DNA of 64,000 bases, taken from the NCBI RefSeq assembly GCF_003581425.1, contig NZ_QXTG01000002.1, forward strand, positions 1,054,001 to 1,118,000. The letters run 5' to 3'. Shown piece after piece: positions 16,253 to 26,100 of this stretch (position 1 is its first letter; each line of letters begins with the position of its first letter). Under the pieces are notes generated by a model, which saw nothing but the letters and a program-made list of their open reading frames with translations, did no database searches and was not told where the DNA came from. Source of the DNA: Amnibacterium setariae (GTDB lineage Bacteria; Actinomycetota; Actinomycetes; Actinomycetales; Microbacteriaceae). Made by a program: the position numbers and the translations under genes.

Positions 16253-17161
16253 ATGCGCACCACTCCCGTCGCCGGGCTCGACCTGACCGCCCTCACCATG
16301 GGCTCCGCACCGCTGCCGACCCCGGTCGCGCGGGCGGTCGACCTGCTCGACGAGGGCTGGGAGGCGGGCATCCGCGCTCTCGACGCCGCCGACGGCACGG
16401 GGGGCGCGGAGTCGGCCGCCGGACGCTGGCTCGAGGAGCGGCAGCCGGAGGGCGTCGTCGTGCTCTCGGGCCTCGGCACCGTGGTCGGGCAGGGGCGCGG
16501 TGCGGACCTCTCCCCCGCGCGGATCGACGGGCACGTCGCCGCCGCCGTCCGCCGGCTCGGCCGCGTGGACCTCGGCTGGCTGCGCGGCGCGGACGCGGAG
16601 ACCCCGCTCGAGGACACCCTCCAGGCGCTCGCGGGCGCGATCGAGGGCGGGCGACTCCGCGCCTGGGGCGCGGGCGACGTCGATGCCTGGGCGCTCGAGG
16701 GGCTGCTGGCCGAGGCCGACCGCACCGCGCTCCCTCGGCCCGCCTTCGTCCGGGTGCGCCTCAACCTGCTCGAACGTGGCGCGCTCCAGGACCTCGCCCC
16801 GCTCGCCGCGGGCGAGGGCGTCGTCCTGCTCGCGGGCGCGCCGCTCGGCGGGGGCCGTCTGACGGGGCGGCACGTCGCCGCCGAGGAGAGCGCGGCGGAG
16901 GCGATCCGCTTCGGCGCTCCGCGCGACACCCCGATCGACCCCGCCCTCGACGCACTGGTGGCGCTGCGGGACCTGGCGCGCGACCTCGAGCTGTCGCTCG
17001 AGGGCCTGGCGCTCGCCTGGCTGCTCGCCACCGACCCGGTGGCCTCGACGATCGCGACGCCGCGGGCGAAGGCCGACTGGGATCCGGTGCACGAGGCGCT
17101 CGAGCGCCCGCTCGACGCGGAGACGGTCGAGCGGCTCGAGCACCTCCTCCCCCAGCCCTGA
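16253..17161 (+). CDS. Aldo/keto-reductase-fold protein lacking the catalytic tetrad
   Basis: 302 residues with AKR TIM-barrel landmarks, including GIRALDAADG, LEDTLQALAGAIEGGRLRAWGAG, ALAWLLATDPVASTIATPRAKA and a C-terminal PLDAETVERL. The usual catalytic Tyr after the D-x-A-D segment is absent (DGTGGAES), the strand-3 Thr-Lys is replaced (VVLSGLGT), and the Leu-His of strand 4 is LGWLRGAD. Probably not a normal reductase. The length is intact, so it is not an obvious pseudogene. Possibly a binding or regulatory protein. Confidence 0.75.
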   Translation: MRTTPVAGLDLTALTMGSAPLPTPVARAVDLLDEGWEAGIRALDAADGTGGAESAAGRWLEERQPEGVVVLSGLGTVVGQGRGADLSPARIDGHVAAAVRRLGRVDLGWLRGADAETPLEDTLQALAGAIEGGRLRAWGAGDVDAWALEGLLAEADRTALPRPAFVRVRLNLLERGALQDLAPLAAGEGVVLLAGAPLGGGRLTGRHVAAEESAAEAIRFGAPRDTPIDPALDALVALRDLARDLELSLEGLALAWLLATDPVASTIATPRAKADWDPVHEALERPLDAETVERLEHLLPQP

Positions 17162-17214
17162 TCCGTTTTGAAGGAGTTCTCGGGCTTTCGCGCCGACATC
17201 TCCTTCAGAACGGA
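17162..17214. terminator. Family C hairpin (degenerate copy)
   Basis: Arm TCCGTTTTGAAGGAG (17162-17176) pairs with 17200-17214 with one mismatch. It lies between the convergent AKR-like and HD-domain genes. Related copies are at 40925 and 44785. Confidence 0.75.
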
Positions 17215-17215
17215 A

Positions 17216-17818
17216 TCAGCGGAGGTGCTCGAGCGGGTTGCGGGCGAGCTTGTCGCGCAGCCCGCCGGCGAGCAGGCGCGCGGCGTGCGAGGTCGGCTTG
17301 CGCTCGGCCTGCTCGGCGACGCGGTCGCCGAAGTCGGCGGCGAGCGCGCCGCGCGGGTAGGCCTCCAACACCTCGAGCAGGTACTCGCGGGGCAGGGCGT
17401 CGGGCCGGGCGCCGGAGATGTCGAGCCCGGTCGCGATCTCGAGGAGGTGCCCCTCCACGTCGAGGTCCGGGTCGACCTCGGGCCAGTTGTGCCGCTCGAT
17501 CACCTCGACCAGGCGCTGCTGCTGATCCCGGGTCCAGTCCGCGCCCGCGCCGAGCACCGCGGCGACGTGGCCGCCCGCGATCTCGTACGGCGTCCGGACC
17601 GCGTCGAACTCCTCCGCGAGGCCCAGGTCGTGCAGGAGCGCGGCGACCGCGAGCAGCTCCCGGTCGGGCCGCAGCCCGAGCACCTCCGCGAAGCCCGCGG
17701 CCCAGTACCAGCTGCGGACGCCGTGCGCCGCGAGGGCCGGCGTCAGGTAGCGCGCGGCCAGGTCGAGCGCCGCACGGACGGTCGGGGTCTCGGGCGGGCG
17801 GAGGTCGTCGATGCGCAC
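17216..17818 (-). CDS. HD-domain phosphohydrolase-like protein
   Basis: 200 residues from GTG 17818. Metal-binding HD pattern: early H (GFAEVLGL region), LLHDLGL with the HD doublet, GGHVAAV and ERHNWPEVD. Similar to the cyanamide hydratase-like HD group; substrate unknown. An ATG nine bases upstream (17827) lies inside a CAGGAT -10 box whose 7-nt spacing points to the GTG, so the GTG is preferred. Divergent from lipB with only about 50 bp between starts. Confidence 0.8.
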   Translation of the reverse strand: MRIDDLRPPETPTVRAALDLAARYLTPALAAHGVRSWYWAAGFAEVLGLRPDRELLAVAALLHDLGLAEEFDAVRTPYEIAGGHVAAVLGAGADWTRDQQQRLVEVIERHNWPEVDPDLDVEGHLLEIATGLDISGARPDALPREYLLEVLEAYPRGALAADFGDRVAEQAERKPTSHAARLLAGGLRDKLARNPLEHLR

Positions 17819-17825
17819 CTCCGTC

Positions 17826-17860
17826 ATCCTGCCGGAGGCGTCCGCGACCCGACGTAGGGT
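17826..17860. promoter_or_regulatory. Divergent leaderless promoters for the HD gene and lipB
   Basis: Minus-strand CAGGAT (17831-17826) lies 7 nt before GTG 17818. Plus-strand TAGGGT (17855-17860) lies 7 nt before lipB GTG 17868. The two -10 boxes are only 23 bp apart, so each -35 region must overlap the other promoter. Confidence 0.5.
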
Positions 17861-17867
17861 TGCGACC

Positions 17868-18533
17868 GTGATCGACGTCGCGTTCACGCGCCTCGCGCCG
17901 GACCTGCTCGACTACCACGAGGGCTGGGCGCTGCAGCGTTCGGTCCACGCGGAGGTCGTCGCCGGCACGCGGCCCGACTCCCTGATCCTGTGCGAGCACG
18001 AGGCGGTCTACACGGCCGGCAAACGGACGGCGCCCGACGAACGCCCCGTCGACAGCACCCCGGTGGTCGACGTCGACCGCGGCGGCAAGATCACCTGGCA
18101 CGGACCGGGCCAGCTGACCGGCTACCCGATCCTCCGCCTGCCCGACCGGCACGAGGTCGTCGCGTTCGTCCGCGACCTCGAGGCGATGATGATCGACGTC
18201 GCGGCCCGCTTCGGCGTGACCGGCGAGCGGGTCGAGGGCCGCAGCGGCGTCTGGGTCCGGAACGGCGGCGGCTGGGACAAGATCGGCGCCATCGGCCTCC
18301 GGGTCGAGCAGGGCGTCACCATGCACGGCTTCGCCCTGAACTGCAGCAACGAGCTGACGGCGTACGACCGGATCGTCGCCTGCGGCATCCGCGACGCGGG
18401 CGTCACGACCCTCTCGGCCCTGACCGGCCGCACGATCACGCCCGCCGACGCGGCGCCGATCGTCCTCCAGCACTTCCGCGACGGCGTCCTCGGCCTCGCG
18501 CACCGCACCGACAGCACGAAGGTGGCCGCATGA
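17868..18533 (+). CDS. lipB: Lipoyl(octanoyl) transferase LipB
   Basis: 221 residues. Transfers octanoate from octanoyl-ACP to lipoyl-domain lysines, the first step of lipoate synthesis. Family motifs are [17 protein letters not shown] (71-87), catalytic K138 in DKIGAIG and catalytic C172 in IVACGI. The GTG start is 7 nt after a TAGGGT box. The stop overlaps lipA (ATGA). Confidence 0.97.
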   Translation: MIDVAFTRLAPDLLDYHEGWALQRSVHAEVVAGTRPDSLILCEHEAVYTAGKRTAPDERPVDSTPVVDVDRGGKITWHGPGQLTGYPILRLPDRHEVVAFVRDLEAMMIDVAARFGVTGERVEGRSGVWVRNGGGWDKIGAIGLRVEQGVTMHGFALNCSNELTAYDRIVACGIRDAGVTTLSALTGRTITPADAAPIVLQHFRDGVLGLAHRTDSTKVAA

Positions 18534-19582
18534 CCGACCTCGCGACGCCCAAGGTCGTCCGACTCCCCTCCACCGGCCTCAGCCCCGAGCAGGAGGCCGC
18601 GCAGGCCGGCCACCGCCGCATGCTGCGCCTCGAGGCCCGCAACGCGGAGACCCCGATCGAGCGCAAGCCCGAATGGATCCGCACCACTCTGAAGCAGGGC
18701 CCGGAGTTCCAGGCGCTGCGGAACCTCGTCAAGGACGAGGGCCTGCACACCGTGTGCCAGGAGGCCGGCTGCCCGAACATCTCCGAGTGCTGGGAGGACC
18801 GCGAGGCCACCTTCCTCATCGGCGGCTCGCAGTGCACGCGGCGCTGCGACTTCTGCCAGATCGACACCGGCAAGCCCGCGGACTACGACCGCGACGAACC
18901 GCGCCGCGTCGCCGAGTCGGTCGCGCAGATGCGCCTCCGCTACGCCACCGTGACCGGCGTCGCGCGCGACGACCTGCCCGACGAGGGCGCCTGGCTGCAC
19001 GCCGAGACCGTGCGGGAGATCCACCGGCAGAACCCGGGCACGGGCGTCGAGATCCTCGCGACCGACTTCTCCGGCAACCCGGACCTGCTGGCCGACGTGT
19101 TCTCCTCCCGCCCCGAGGTGTTCGCGCACAACGTCGAGACCGTGCCGCGCATCTTCAAGCGCATCCGCCCGGCGTTCCGGTACGAGCGCTCGCTCGGCGT
19201 GCTGACGCAGGCGCGCGACGCGGGCCTCGTCACGAAGTCGAACCTGATCCTCGGCATGGGCGAGACGGCCGACGAGGTGCTGCAGGCGCTGGAGGATCTC
19301 CACTCGGCCGGCACCGACATCATCACGCTGACGCAGTACCTGCGCCCGACGCCCCGGCACCTGCCGGTCGCACGCTGGGTCACCCCCGCGGAGTTCGAGG
19401 ACTTCAAGGTCGCGGCGGAGGAGATCGGGTTCCTCGGCGTGCTCGCCGGGCCGCTGGTGCGTTCGTCGTACCGCGCCGGCCGGCTCTACGCGCAGTCGAT
19501 GGCCGCCAAGGGCCGCGCGCTGCCCGAGGGTCTGCAGCACCTCGCCGACCCGACGCTCGGCTTCGCGCAGGCGGTCGGCTGA
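18530..19582 (+). CDS. lipA: Lipoyl synthase LipA (radical SAM)
   Basis: 350 residues. Inserts two sulfurs into the octanoyl group on E2/H protein lipoyl domains. Auxiliary cluster cysteines are C76, C81 and C87 ([12 protein letters not shown]); radical SAM cluster cysteines are C102, C106 and C109 (CTRRCDFC). The C-terminal RSSYRAG motif carries the serine ligand. Translationally coupled to lipB. Actinobacterial variant [16 protein letters not shown] is present. Confidence 0.98.
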   Translation: MTDLATPKVVRLPSTGLSPEQEAAQAGHRRMLRLEARNAETPIERKPEWIRTTLKQGPEFQALRNLVKDEGLHTVCQEAGCPNISECWEDREATFLIGGSQCTRRCDFCQIDTGKPADYDRDEPRRVAESVAQMRLRYATVTGVARDDLPDEGAWLHAETVREIHRQNPGTGVEILATDFSGNPDLLADVFSSRPEVFAHNVETVPRIFKRIRPAFRYERSLGVLTQARDAGLVTKSNLILGMGETADEVLQALEDLHSAGTDIITLTQYLRPTPRHLPVARWVTPAEFEDFKVAAEEIGFLGVLAGPLVRSSYRAGRLYAQSMAAKGRALPEGLQHLADPTLGFAQAVG

Positions 19583-19622
19583 CCCGTCCCCCGTCACCCG
19601 GCCGCTGCGGCGGTCGGCGGGG

Positions 19623-19628
19623 CATGCT
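19623..19628 (+). promoter_or_regulatory. -10 box (CATGCT) for the gamma-carbonic anhydrase gene
   Basis: CATGCT ends 6 nt before the ATG at 19635. Confidence 0.4.
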
Positions 19629-19634
19629 GGCCGG

Positions 19635-20147
19635 ATGGCGACGATCCTGCCCTTCGAGGGCGTGCTGCCCCGTGTCCACCCCTCCGCGTACCTCGCCCCG
19701 ACCGCGACGCTGATCGGCGACGTGGTCGTGGAGGCGGACGCCGTCGTCATGTTCGGCGCCGTGCTCCGCGCCGACCGGGACCGGATCGTCCTCGGCCGCG
19801 GCAGCAACCTGCAGGACAACGTCGTCGTGCACGGCGACCCGGGCTCGCCCGCGCTGCTCGGCGCCGGGATGAGCGTCGGCCACGGCGCGGTCGTGCACGG
19901 CTGCACGATCGGCGACGACTGCCTCATCGGGATGAACGCGACCGTGCTGAACGGCGCCGAGATCGGCGCGGGCTCCCTCGTCGCCGGCGGCGCGGTCGTG
20001 CTCGAGGGCACGCGGCTGCCGGCCCGGACGCTCGCCGCGGGCGTGCCGGCGAAGCCGCGGCGGGAGACCACGGACGAGGAGGTCGACCGGATCCGGCGGA
20101 ACGCGCGGACCTACCGGGACCTCGCCGCCGCCTACCGGCGCGGGTGA
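19635..20147 (+). CDS. Gamma-class carbonic anhydrase family protein
   Basis: 170 residues of left-handed beta-helix hexapeptide repeats (GDVVVEADAVVMFGAVLR and following). The three zinc histidines are in place: H66 (VVHGD), H83 (GHGA) and H88 (VHGC). Expected to be a trimer with metal at subunit interfaces. Most bacterial members of this group are of unproven activity. Leaderless-type start; ends before a complex palindrome shared with ftsY. Confidence 0.9.
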   Translation: MATILPFEGVLPRVHPSAYLAPTATLIGDVVVEADAVVMFGAVLRADRDRIVLGRGSNLQDNVVVHGDPGSPALLGAGMSVGHGAVVHGCTIGDDCLIGMNATVLNGAEIGAGSLVAGGAVVLEGTRLPARTLAAGVPAKPRRETTDEEVDRIRRNARTYRDLAAAYRRG

Positions 20148-20150
20148 CGG

Positions 20151-20254
20151 TTCGCGGATCCGCAGAATTCGGGCGACACGCCGGTCGCGAGTGCTCGGTC
20201 GGCGGCGTGTCGGGCAGGAACTGCGGATCCGCGGAGGAAGTGCGGATCCGCGAA
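20151..20254. terminator. Nested palindrome with a third alternative arm
   Basis: Left arm 20151-20183 pairs with 20203-20235; GCGGATCCGCAG and CGACACGCCG are the exact parts. A third segment, 20241-20254, is an exact reverse complement of 20151-20164. Two mutually exclusive hairpins are possible between the convergent carbonic anhydrase and ftsY genes. Confidence 0.7.
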
Positions 20255-21118
20255 TCAGCCGACGAGGCCCTGCGCGAAGACGTTCGGGGTGAAGCCGGTC
20301 AGGTCCTGGATGCGCTCGCCCTGGCCGATCAGCTTGATCGGGATGCCGGTCTCGTCCTGCACGCGGAGCACGAAGCCGCCCTTCGCGGAGCCGTCGAGCT
20401 TCGTGATCACGAGGCCGGTCACGCCCGCCGACTCGATGAAGGCCTGCGCCTGCATCACGCCGTTCTGACCCGTCGTCGCGTCGAGCACGAGCAGCACCTC
20501 GGCGATCGGCGCGAGCTTCTCGACGACGCGCTTCACCTTGCCGAGCTCGTCCATCAGGCCGCCCTTGGTGTGGAGGCGGCCGGCGGTGTCGATCAGCACG
20601 ATCTCGGTGCCGGTCCGCTGAGCGTACTCGACGGTCTGGTACGCGACGGAGGCGGGGTCCTGGCCCGGGTGCTGCGGCCGCACGACCGCGGCGCCGGCGC
20701 GCTCGGCCCACGTCGCGACCTGCTCGACCGCGGCGGCGCGGAAGGTGTCGGCCGCCCCGACGACGACCGAGCGGCCGTAGTTGCCGACGAACTTCGCGAA
20801 CTTGCCGATCGTCGTCGTCTTGCCGACCCCGTTCACGCCGACGATGAGCACCACGGCGGGCCGGTCGGTCAGCTTCAGCGTCGGGTCGAAGCCGGCGAGC
20901 CGCTCCTCCACGTCCTCCCGCAGCATCCGCTGCAGGTCGCGCGAGTCCGTCGTGCTGTACCGGTCGACCTTCTCGCGGAGGTCGGCGAGCATCGACTCGG
21001 TGATGTCGGGGCCGAAGTCGGCGCCGATCATCGCCGCCTCGAGGTCGTCCCAGGTGTCCTCGTCGATCGTCCGCACGGTCCCGAAGAGGTTCCGCAGCCG
21101 CGCACCGAATCCCGCCAC
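20255..21118 (-). CDS. ftsY: Signal recognition particle receptor FtsY
   Basis: 287 residues from GTG 21118, essentially the NG domain only: ARLRNLFG...IDEDTWDDLEAAMIGADFG, P-loop GVNGVGKTT, DTFRAAAVEQ, DTAGRLH, TKLDGSAKGG. The acidic A domain of the E. coli protein is absent. TAGCCT lies 8 nt before this GTG. A GTG at 21157 is an in-frame alternative. Part of the usual smc-ftsY-ffh neighbourhood, but here separated from both. Confidence 0.95.
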   Translation of the reverse strand: MAGFGARLRNLFGTVRTIDEDTWDDLEAAMIGADFGPDITESMLADLREKVDRYSTTDSRDLQRMLREDVEERLAGFDPTLKLTDRPAVVLIVGVNGVGKTTTIGKFAKFVGNYGRSVVVGAADTFRAAAVEQVATWAERAGAAVVRPQHPGQDPASVAYQTVEYAQRTGTEIVLIDTAGRLHTKGGLMDELGKVKRVVEKLAPIAEVLLVLDATTGQNGVMQAQAFIESAGVTGLVITKLDGSAKGGFVLRVQDETGIPIKLIGQGERIQDLTGFTPNVFAQGLVG

Positions 21119-21207
21119 GGGAGCCAAGGCTATGGGCTGCCCGCTCCCTGCCCGCACCCATCCGGCCGGGGCTACCGTCGCCCCGCTCGTTCGAGGAGAG
21201 GACCGCC

Positions 21208-22089
21208 ATGCCGTACACCCCGAAGACCGCCCTGCTCGGCACCGGGACCATGGGCGTCGGGATGGCCCACTCGCTCCTCCGCGCCGGGCTGCCCGTCACG
21301 GTGTGGAACCGCCACCCGGAGAAGGCGGCCTCGCTCGCCGACGACGGCGCGACGGTCGCGGAGAGCCTCGAGGAGGCGCTCCGCGGCGCCGAGGTCGTGG
21401 TGACGATGCTCTTCGACGCGGACTCGGTCGCCGAGGTGATGGAGCAGGCGCTGCCCGCCTTCGAGCCGGGCACGGTCTGGGTGCAGACCACGACGGTCGG
21501 CCGCGACGGGATCGCGCGCCTCGCCGAGCTCGCCAAGACCCACGGCGTGCCCTTCTACGACGCCCCGGTCGTCGGTACCAAGCAGCCGGCGGAGGACGGG
21601 AAGCTGACCGTGCTCGCCGCGGGCCCCGAGGCGACGCGCGACGCGGTGCAGCCGGTGCTCGACGCGATCGGCGCGAAGACCGTGTGGCTCGGCGAGGAGG
21701 CGGGACCCGCGAGCGCTCTCAAGCTCGTCGCGAACTCGTGGGTCGCCACGATCACCGCCGGCACCGCCTTCGGCATCGCGCAGACGCGGGCGTTCGGGCT
21801 CGACCCGGCGCGCTTCCTCGAGACGATCTCGGGCGGCGCCGCGGACAGCCCCTACCTGCAGACGAAGGGCCGCGCGATCGTCGAGGACCGCACCGACGAC
21901 CCGCAGTTCGCCCTCGACGGCCTCCGCAAGGACCTCGGCCTGATCCGGGACGCGGACGAGGCGGCGGGCGTGCCGACGGTGCTCGTCGACGCGCTGCTCG
22001 CCGCCTACGGCACGGCCGCGGACCGGGGCCGCGGCGGCTCCGACGTCGCCGCGGTGGTCGCGGCCTTCGAGGCCGACCGCGATGCTTGA
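21208..22089 (+). CDS. NAD(P)-dependent beta-hydroxyacid dehydrogenase (3-hydroxyisobutyrate dehydrogenase-like)
   Basis: 293 residues. N-terminal Rossmann GTGTMGVGMAHSLLRAG (11-27), then VVTMLFDADSV, the substrate motif YDAPVVGTKQPAEDGKL (usual form DAPVSGG), and an all-alpha C-terminal domain with the catalytic lysine in SALKLVANSW. Precise substrate unknown. GGAGAGGAC precedes the ATG. Forms a pair with the shikimate-dehydrogenase-like gene 3 nt downstream. Confidence 0.88.
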   Translation: MPYTPKTALLGTGTMGVGMAHSLLRAGLPVTVWNRHPEKAASLADDGATVAESLEEALRGAEVVVTMLFDADSVAEVMEQALPAFEPGTVWVQTTTVGRDGIARLAELAKTHGVPFYDAPVVGTKQPAEDGKLTVLAAGPEATRDAVQPVLDAIGAKTVWLGEEAGPASALKLVANSWVATITAGTAFGIAQTRAFGLDPARFLETISGGAADSPYLQTKGRAIVEDRTDDPQFALDGLRKDLGLIRDADEAAGVPTVLVDALLAAYGTAADRGRGGSDVAAVVAAFEADRDA

Positions 22090-22092
22090 GCG

Positions 22093-22896
22093 GTGCTGAA
22101 CAAGGACACCTCCGTCTGCATCTCGCTCGCCGGGCGGCCGAGCAACCTCGGCACCCGCTTCCACAACCGGCTCTACGGGGAGCTCGGGCTCGACTTCGTC
22201 TACAAGGCGTTCACGACGAGCGACCTGGAGGGCGCGATCCGCGGCGTGCGGGCGCTCGGCATCCGCGGCTGCTCCGTGTCGATGCCGTTCAAGACCGCGG
22301 TCGTCCCGCTGCTCGACCGCCTCGAGGCGTCTGCGGCGGACATCGACGCGGTGAACACGATCGTCAACGACGCGGGCGTGCTCACCGGCTCGAACACCGA
22401 CGTGGAGGCGGTCGCCGCGCTGCTCGCGGAGCGGGACCTCGACCGGGCGAGCCGCGTCGTGGTCCGCGGCAGCGGGTCGATGGCCTCGGCGGTGTCGGCG
22501 GCGTTCGCCCGCGCGGGATTCGGCCACGTGACCCTCTGGGCGCGGAACGCGGCGGCCGGCGCCGCCATCGCGGAGCGCGACGGCCACCGCTTCACCGACG
22601 CCGACCCGGACGACGCGGACGTGCTCGTCAACGTCACCCCGCTCGGCATGGCGGGCGGGGAGGAGGGCGTGCTCGCGTTCGACCCGGACCTGATCCGCGG
22701 CGCCCGCGCGGTGTTCGACGTCGTCGCGCTGCCCGTCGAGACGCCGTTGATCCGTGCGGCTCGAGCGGCCGGTCTGCCCGTGATCTCGGGGGCGGAGGTG
22801 CACGCCCTGCAGGCCGCGCTGCAGTTCGAGCGGTACACCGGCGTGCGCCTCTCCCGCGACCAGGTCGAGCGCGCGCACGCCTTCGCCCGCGCCTGA
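22093..22896 (+). CDS. Shikimate/quinate 5-dehydrogenase-like protein
   Basis: 267 residues from GTG. AroE/YdiB pattern: N-terminal substrate domain with lysine in SVSMPFKTAV, GSNTDVEAV with the catalytic aspartate, Rossmann GSGSMASAVSAAF (about 125-137), and VNVTPLGMAGG. It lacks the standard AroE N-terminal SxSPxxHN motif (SLAGRPSNLGTRFHN instead), so the substrate probably differs from shikimate. It follows the dehydrogenase gene by 3 nt, suggesting coupled translation. Confidence 0.82.
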   Translation: MLNKDTSVCISLAGRPSNLGTRFHNRLYGELGLDFVYKAFTTSDLEGAIRGVRALGIRGCSVSMPFKTAVVPLLDRLEASAADIDAVNTIVNDAGVLTGSNTDVEAVAALLAERDLDRASRVVVRGSGSMASAVSAAFARAGFGHVTLWARNAAAGAAIAERDGHRFTDADPDDADVLVNVTPLGMAGGEEGVLAFDPDLIRGARAVFDVVALPVETPLIRAARAAGLPVISGAEVHALQAALQFERYTGVRLSRDQVERAHAFARA

Positions 22897-22905
22897 CCGC
22901 TCCTC

Positions 22906-22947
22906 CATTTCGAAGGCGATTCGGCCGGCCGAATCACTCTCGAAATG
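22906..22947. terminator. Inverted repeat between convergent genes
   Basis: Two 21-nt arms with three mismatches and no spacer (22906-22926, 22927-22947); core GATTCGGCC/GGCCGAATC. The next 190 bp, up to the smc stop, contain no gene I can support. Confidence 0.65.
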
Positions 22948-23138
22948 CACCACAAGAGGGGATATGGCGTTATCGGGAATCGGAATAGATTTCCTGTACA
23001 GCCGCTACCCGAGTGGGAGCGACCGCCAGGTCAGTTCCCGCAACAGCTCGAACGACTGCTCGCCGCGGCCGCCGTCGCAGCGCTGGGCCACCCCGCAACG
23101 GCCCCGCGCGACGGCGGGCGCGGTGGGAACCGCCGCCC

Positions 23139-26100
23139 TCAGGACCGCGCCGCGAGCCGCTGGCCGATGACGTTCGAGACGCCGTCCTGCCGCATCGAGA
23201 CGCCGTAGAGCGCGTCCGCGATCTCCATCGTCCGCTTCTGGTGGGTGATGAGGATCAGCTGCGACGCATCGCGGAGGGACGAGATCACCTCGAGCAGCCG
23301 GCCGAGGTTCGCGTCGTCGAGCGCCGCCTCGACCTCGTCGAGGATGTAGAACGGGCTCGGCCGCGCGGTGAAGATCGCGAGCAGGAACGCGACCGCTGCG
23401 AGCGACCGCTCGCCGCCGGAGAGCAGCGACAGGCGCTCGATCTTCTTCCCGGCGGGTCGGACGGCCACGTCGATGCCCGGCTCCTCCCCGCCCTCCGTGA
23501 GGCTCAGCCGACCGCTGCCGCCCGGGAAGAGCACCGGGAAGATGCGCTCGAAGGCCGCCTCGGTGTCGGCGTAGGCGGCGCTGAAGATGTCGTGCATCCG
23601 GCGGTCGAGGTCCTCGACGATCTTCAGCAGGTCGGCCCGCGTGCGGTGCAGGTCGGCGAGCTGCTCGCCGAGGTGCGCGTGCCGCTGCTCGAGCGCCGCG
23701 AACTCCTCGAGCGCGAGCGGGTTGACGCGGCCGAGGCGGGCGAGACGCCGCTCGGCGGTCGCGAGGCGCCGCTCCTCCTCCTGCCGGTCGAGCCCGTCGA
23801 TCGCGGCCGCCGCGAGGGCGTCGGCGTCGAGCCCGAGGTCGGCCATCCCCTTGTCGCGCACGGACTGGAGGGAGACCTGCTGCTCGTAGAGCCGCATGTC
23901 GAGGTCGCGGGCCCGACGGTCGAGCTCGCCGACGTCGGTGCGCGCGGCGGCGAGCCGGGCACGGGCCTCCCGCAGCTCGGCGCTCATCGCCGCCCGCTCC
24001 CGCTCGGCGAGCGCCAGCCGGCTGCGCGCGTCGACGAGGGAGGCGTCGACGGAGGCCTGCCAGGCGGGCACCTCGGTCAGCACGGCCTCAGCGGCCTCCC
24101 GCTGCAGCGCGCGCTCGGCCGCACGGCGCGCGGCGCGCTCGGCGGCGGCTTCGGCGGCGCGGGCCCGCTCGTCGAGGGAGCGCACCCGCGCCCGCTCCGC
24201 GTTCAGCCGCTCCTGCAGCGTCCTGCCCTCGAGGCGTGCCGCGACGGCGGCCTCCCGGGCCGCGTCGACCGCGGCGGCGAGCGGGACGCGCGCTCCGCCG
24301 TCGACGACCGGTCGCTCGGCGGCGCGGGCGGTCTCGAGCGCTGCCGACGCCGCGTCGCGCGCGGCGAGGGCGTCCTGCCGCCGCGCCGCCGCCTCCGCGG
24401 CCTGGGCGGTCGCTCGGGTCACCTCGGCGGTCGCCGCATCGGCTGCCGCGACGAGGGCGGCGCGGCGGCGCTCCTCGGACCGGGCGGCGTCGGTGCGCTC
24501 CCGCTCGCGCCGCTGCGCGGCCTCCGAGGCGGCGCGAGCGGTCTGCTGTGCGCTGCGCGCGGTCCGGAGCCGGTCCCGTGCGTCGGCGACGCGGCCGGCG
24601 AGGTCCTCCGCAGCGGCGGCCGCGGCGTCGCGATCGGCGGTGAGCTCGAGCCCCGACGCGCCGGCGCCGGCGGTGCGGAGGCGGGCGGCCGTCACGAGCT
24701 CCCCCGCCGCGGTGGCGGCGACCAGCTCGGTGCCCTCGACCGCGGCCCGCGCGGCAGGGAGGTCGAGGACGAGGACGACGCCGCGGAGGAGGGCGAGCAC
24801 GCCGCTCGGGGCGCGGACGACGTCGATCGCGGGGGTCCCGGCGGTCGGCCGCTGCTCCGGCGCGACGGCGGCTGCGGCGACGAGGTCGACGGCCCCGAGC
24901 GGCGCGACGGCCGGTGCGGAGGCGGCGGGGTCATCGACCACGGCGGCGTCGAGCAGCGGCCCGAGCACCGCGCCGACCGCGGTGCGCCAGGCGGGGTCGA
25001 TGTCGACCAGGTCCTGGAGGCGCCGGGCGCCGGGCAGCGCGCCGAGCACCTGGGCGACGGAGGGCGGCGCCGCGGTCGCCGCGGTGAGCGCCGCGAGCCG
25101 GGCGTCGACCGCGCTCTGCTCGCGCTCGAGCGCGTGCAGCGCTGAGCGGGCGGCGTCGACCTCCGCGGACGCCGCCACGAGCGCCTCGTGCACCGCGGCG
25201 TCGTCGCCGGTCGGCCCCTCCGCGGTCGGCTCGGGCAGCTCGGCGAGCGCGGCGGCAGCGGCCTCCGCTCGCGTGCGCGCGGCCGCGAGGGCGCCGGCCC
25301 GCCGCTCCCCCTCCGCGTCCGCAGCGGCGGCGCGCGAGCCCGCGGCGGCCGCGTCCCGCTCGAGCGCGGCGACGGCGCGGTCGTGCTCGGCGACCCGGGC
25401 CGCGTCGGCAGCGATGCGCCGGTCGACCTCGTCGAGCGCCGCCTGCGCGGCGGCGAGGTCGACCTGCGCCGCCTCCGCGGCGGACTGCACGGCGCCGACC
25501 CGGGCCTCGAGCGACGCGACGAGGGCGACCGCATCCGCCCGCTCCACGCTCGACGGACCCGCCGCGGCTGCTGGCGCCTCCTCCGGCGCGAGCAGCGCGA
25601 CCCGCGTCGCTGCGGACTGCGCGAGCACGCGGAAGCGCTGCTGCACGCCCTCCAGGTCGATCGCGGTGCGGCGCAGGCCGTCGAGGCCGTCGTCGGCGGC
25701 CTCCCGCTCGAGCACGGCGGCGCGGGCCTCGAGCCGCTGCTCGCCGTCGGCGGCCACGTCCCGCGCGGTCGCGAGCTCCTCCTGCTCGGCGGTGAGCGCG
25801 GCGACGGAGGCGGCGAGCCGGGCGGCGTCGTGGGCGAGGAGGCGGGTCCGCGCGTCGCGGACCGCGGCCTGGATGTCGCCCGCCTCGCGCGCGATCTCCG
25901 CCTGCGCCCCGAGCGGCTTGAGCTGGCGCTGCAGCTCGTCCTTCAGGTCCGTCAGGCGGGTCAGGTTCGCCTGCATCGAGTCGAGCTTGCGCAGCGTGCG
26001 CTCGCGGCGGCGGCGGTGCTTCAGGATCCCGGCGGCCTCCTCGATGAAGCCGCGGCGCTCCTCCGGTGTCGCGCGGAGCACCGCGTCGAGCTGCCCCTGA

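Noticed and set aside
22945-23208. Short open frames after the shikimate-dehydrogenase-like gene, including an ATG at 22964 behind AAGAGGGG
   Set aside because: The SD-to-ATG distance is only 2 nt, the peptide has no recognisable features, and the frame runs into the smc 3' end.
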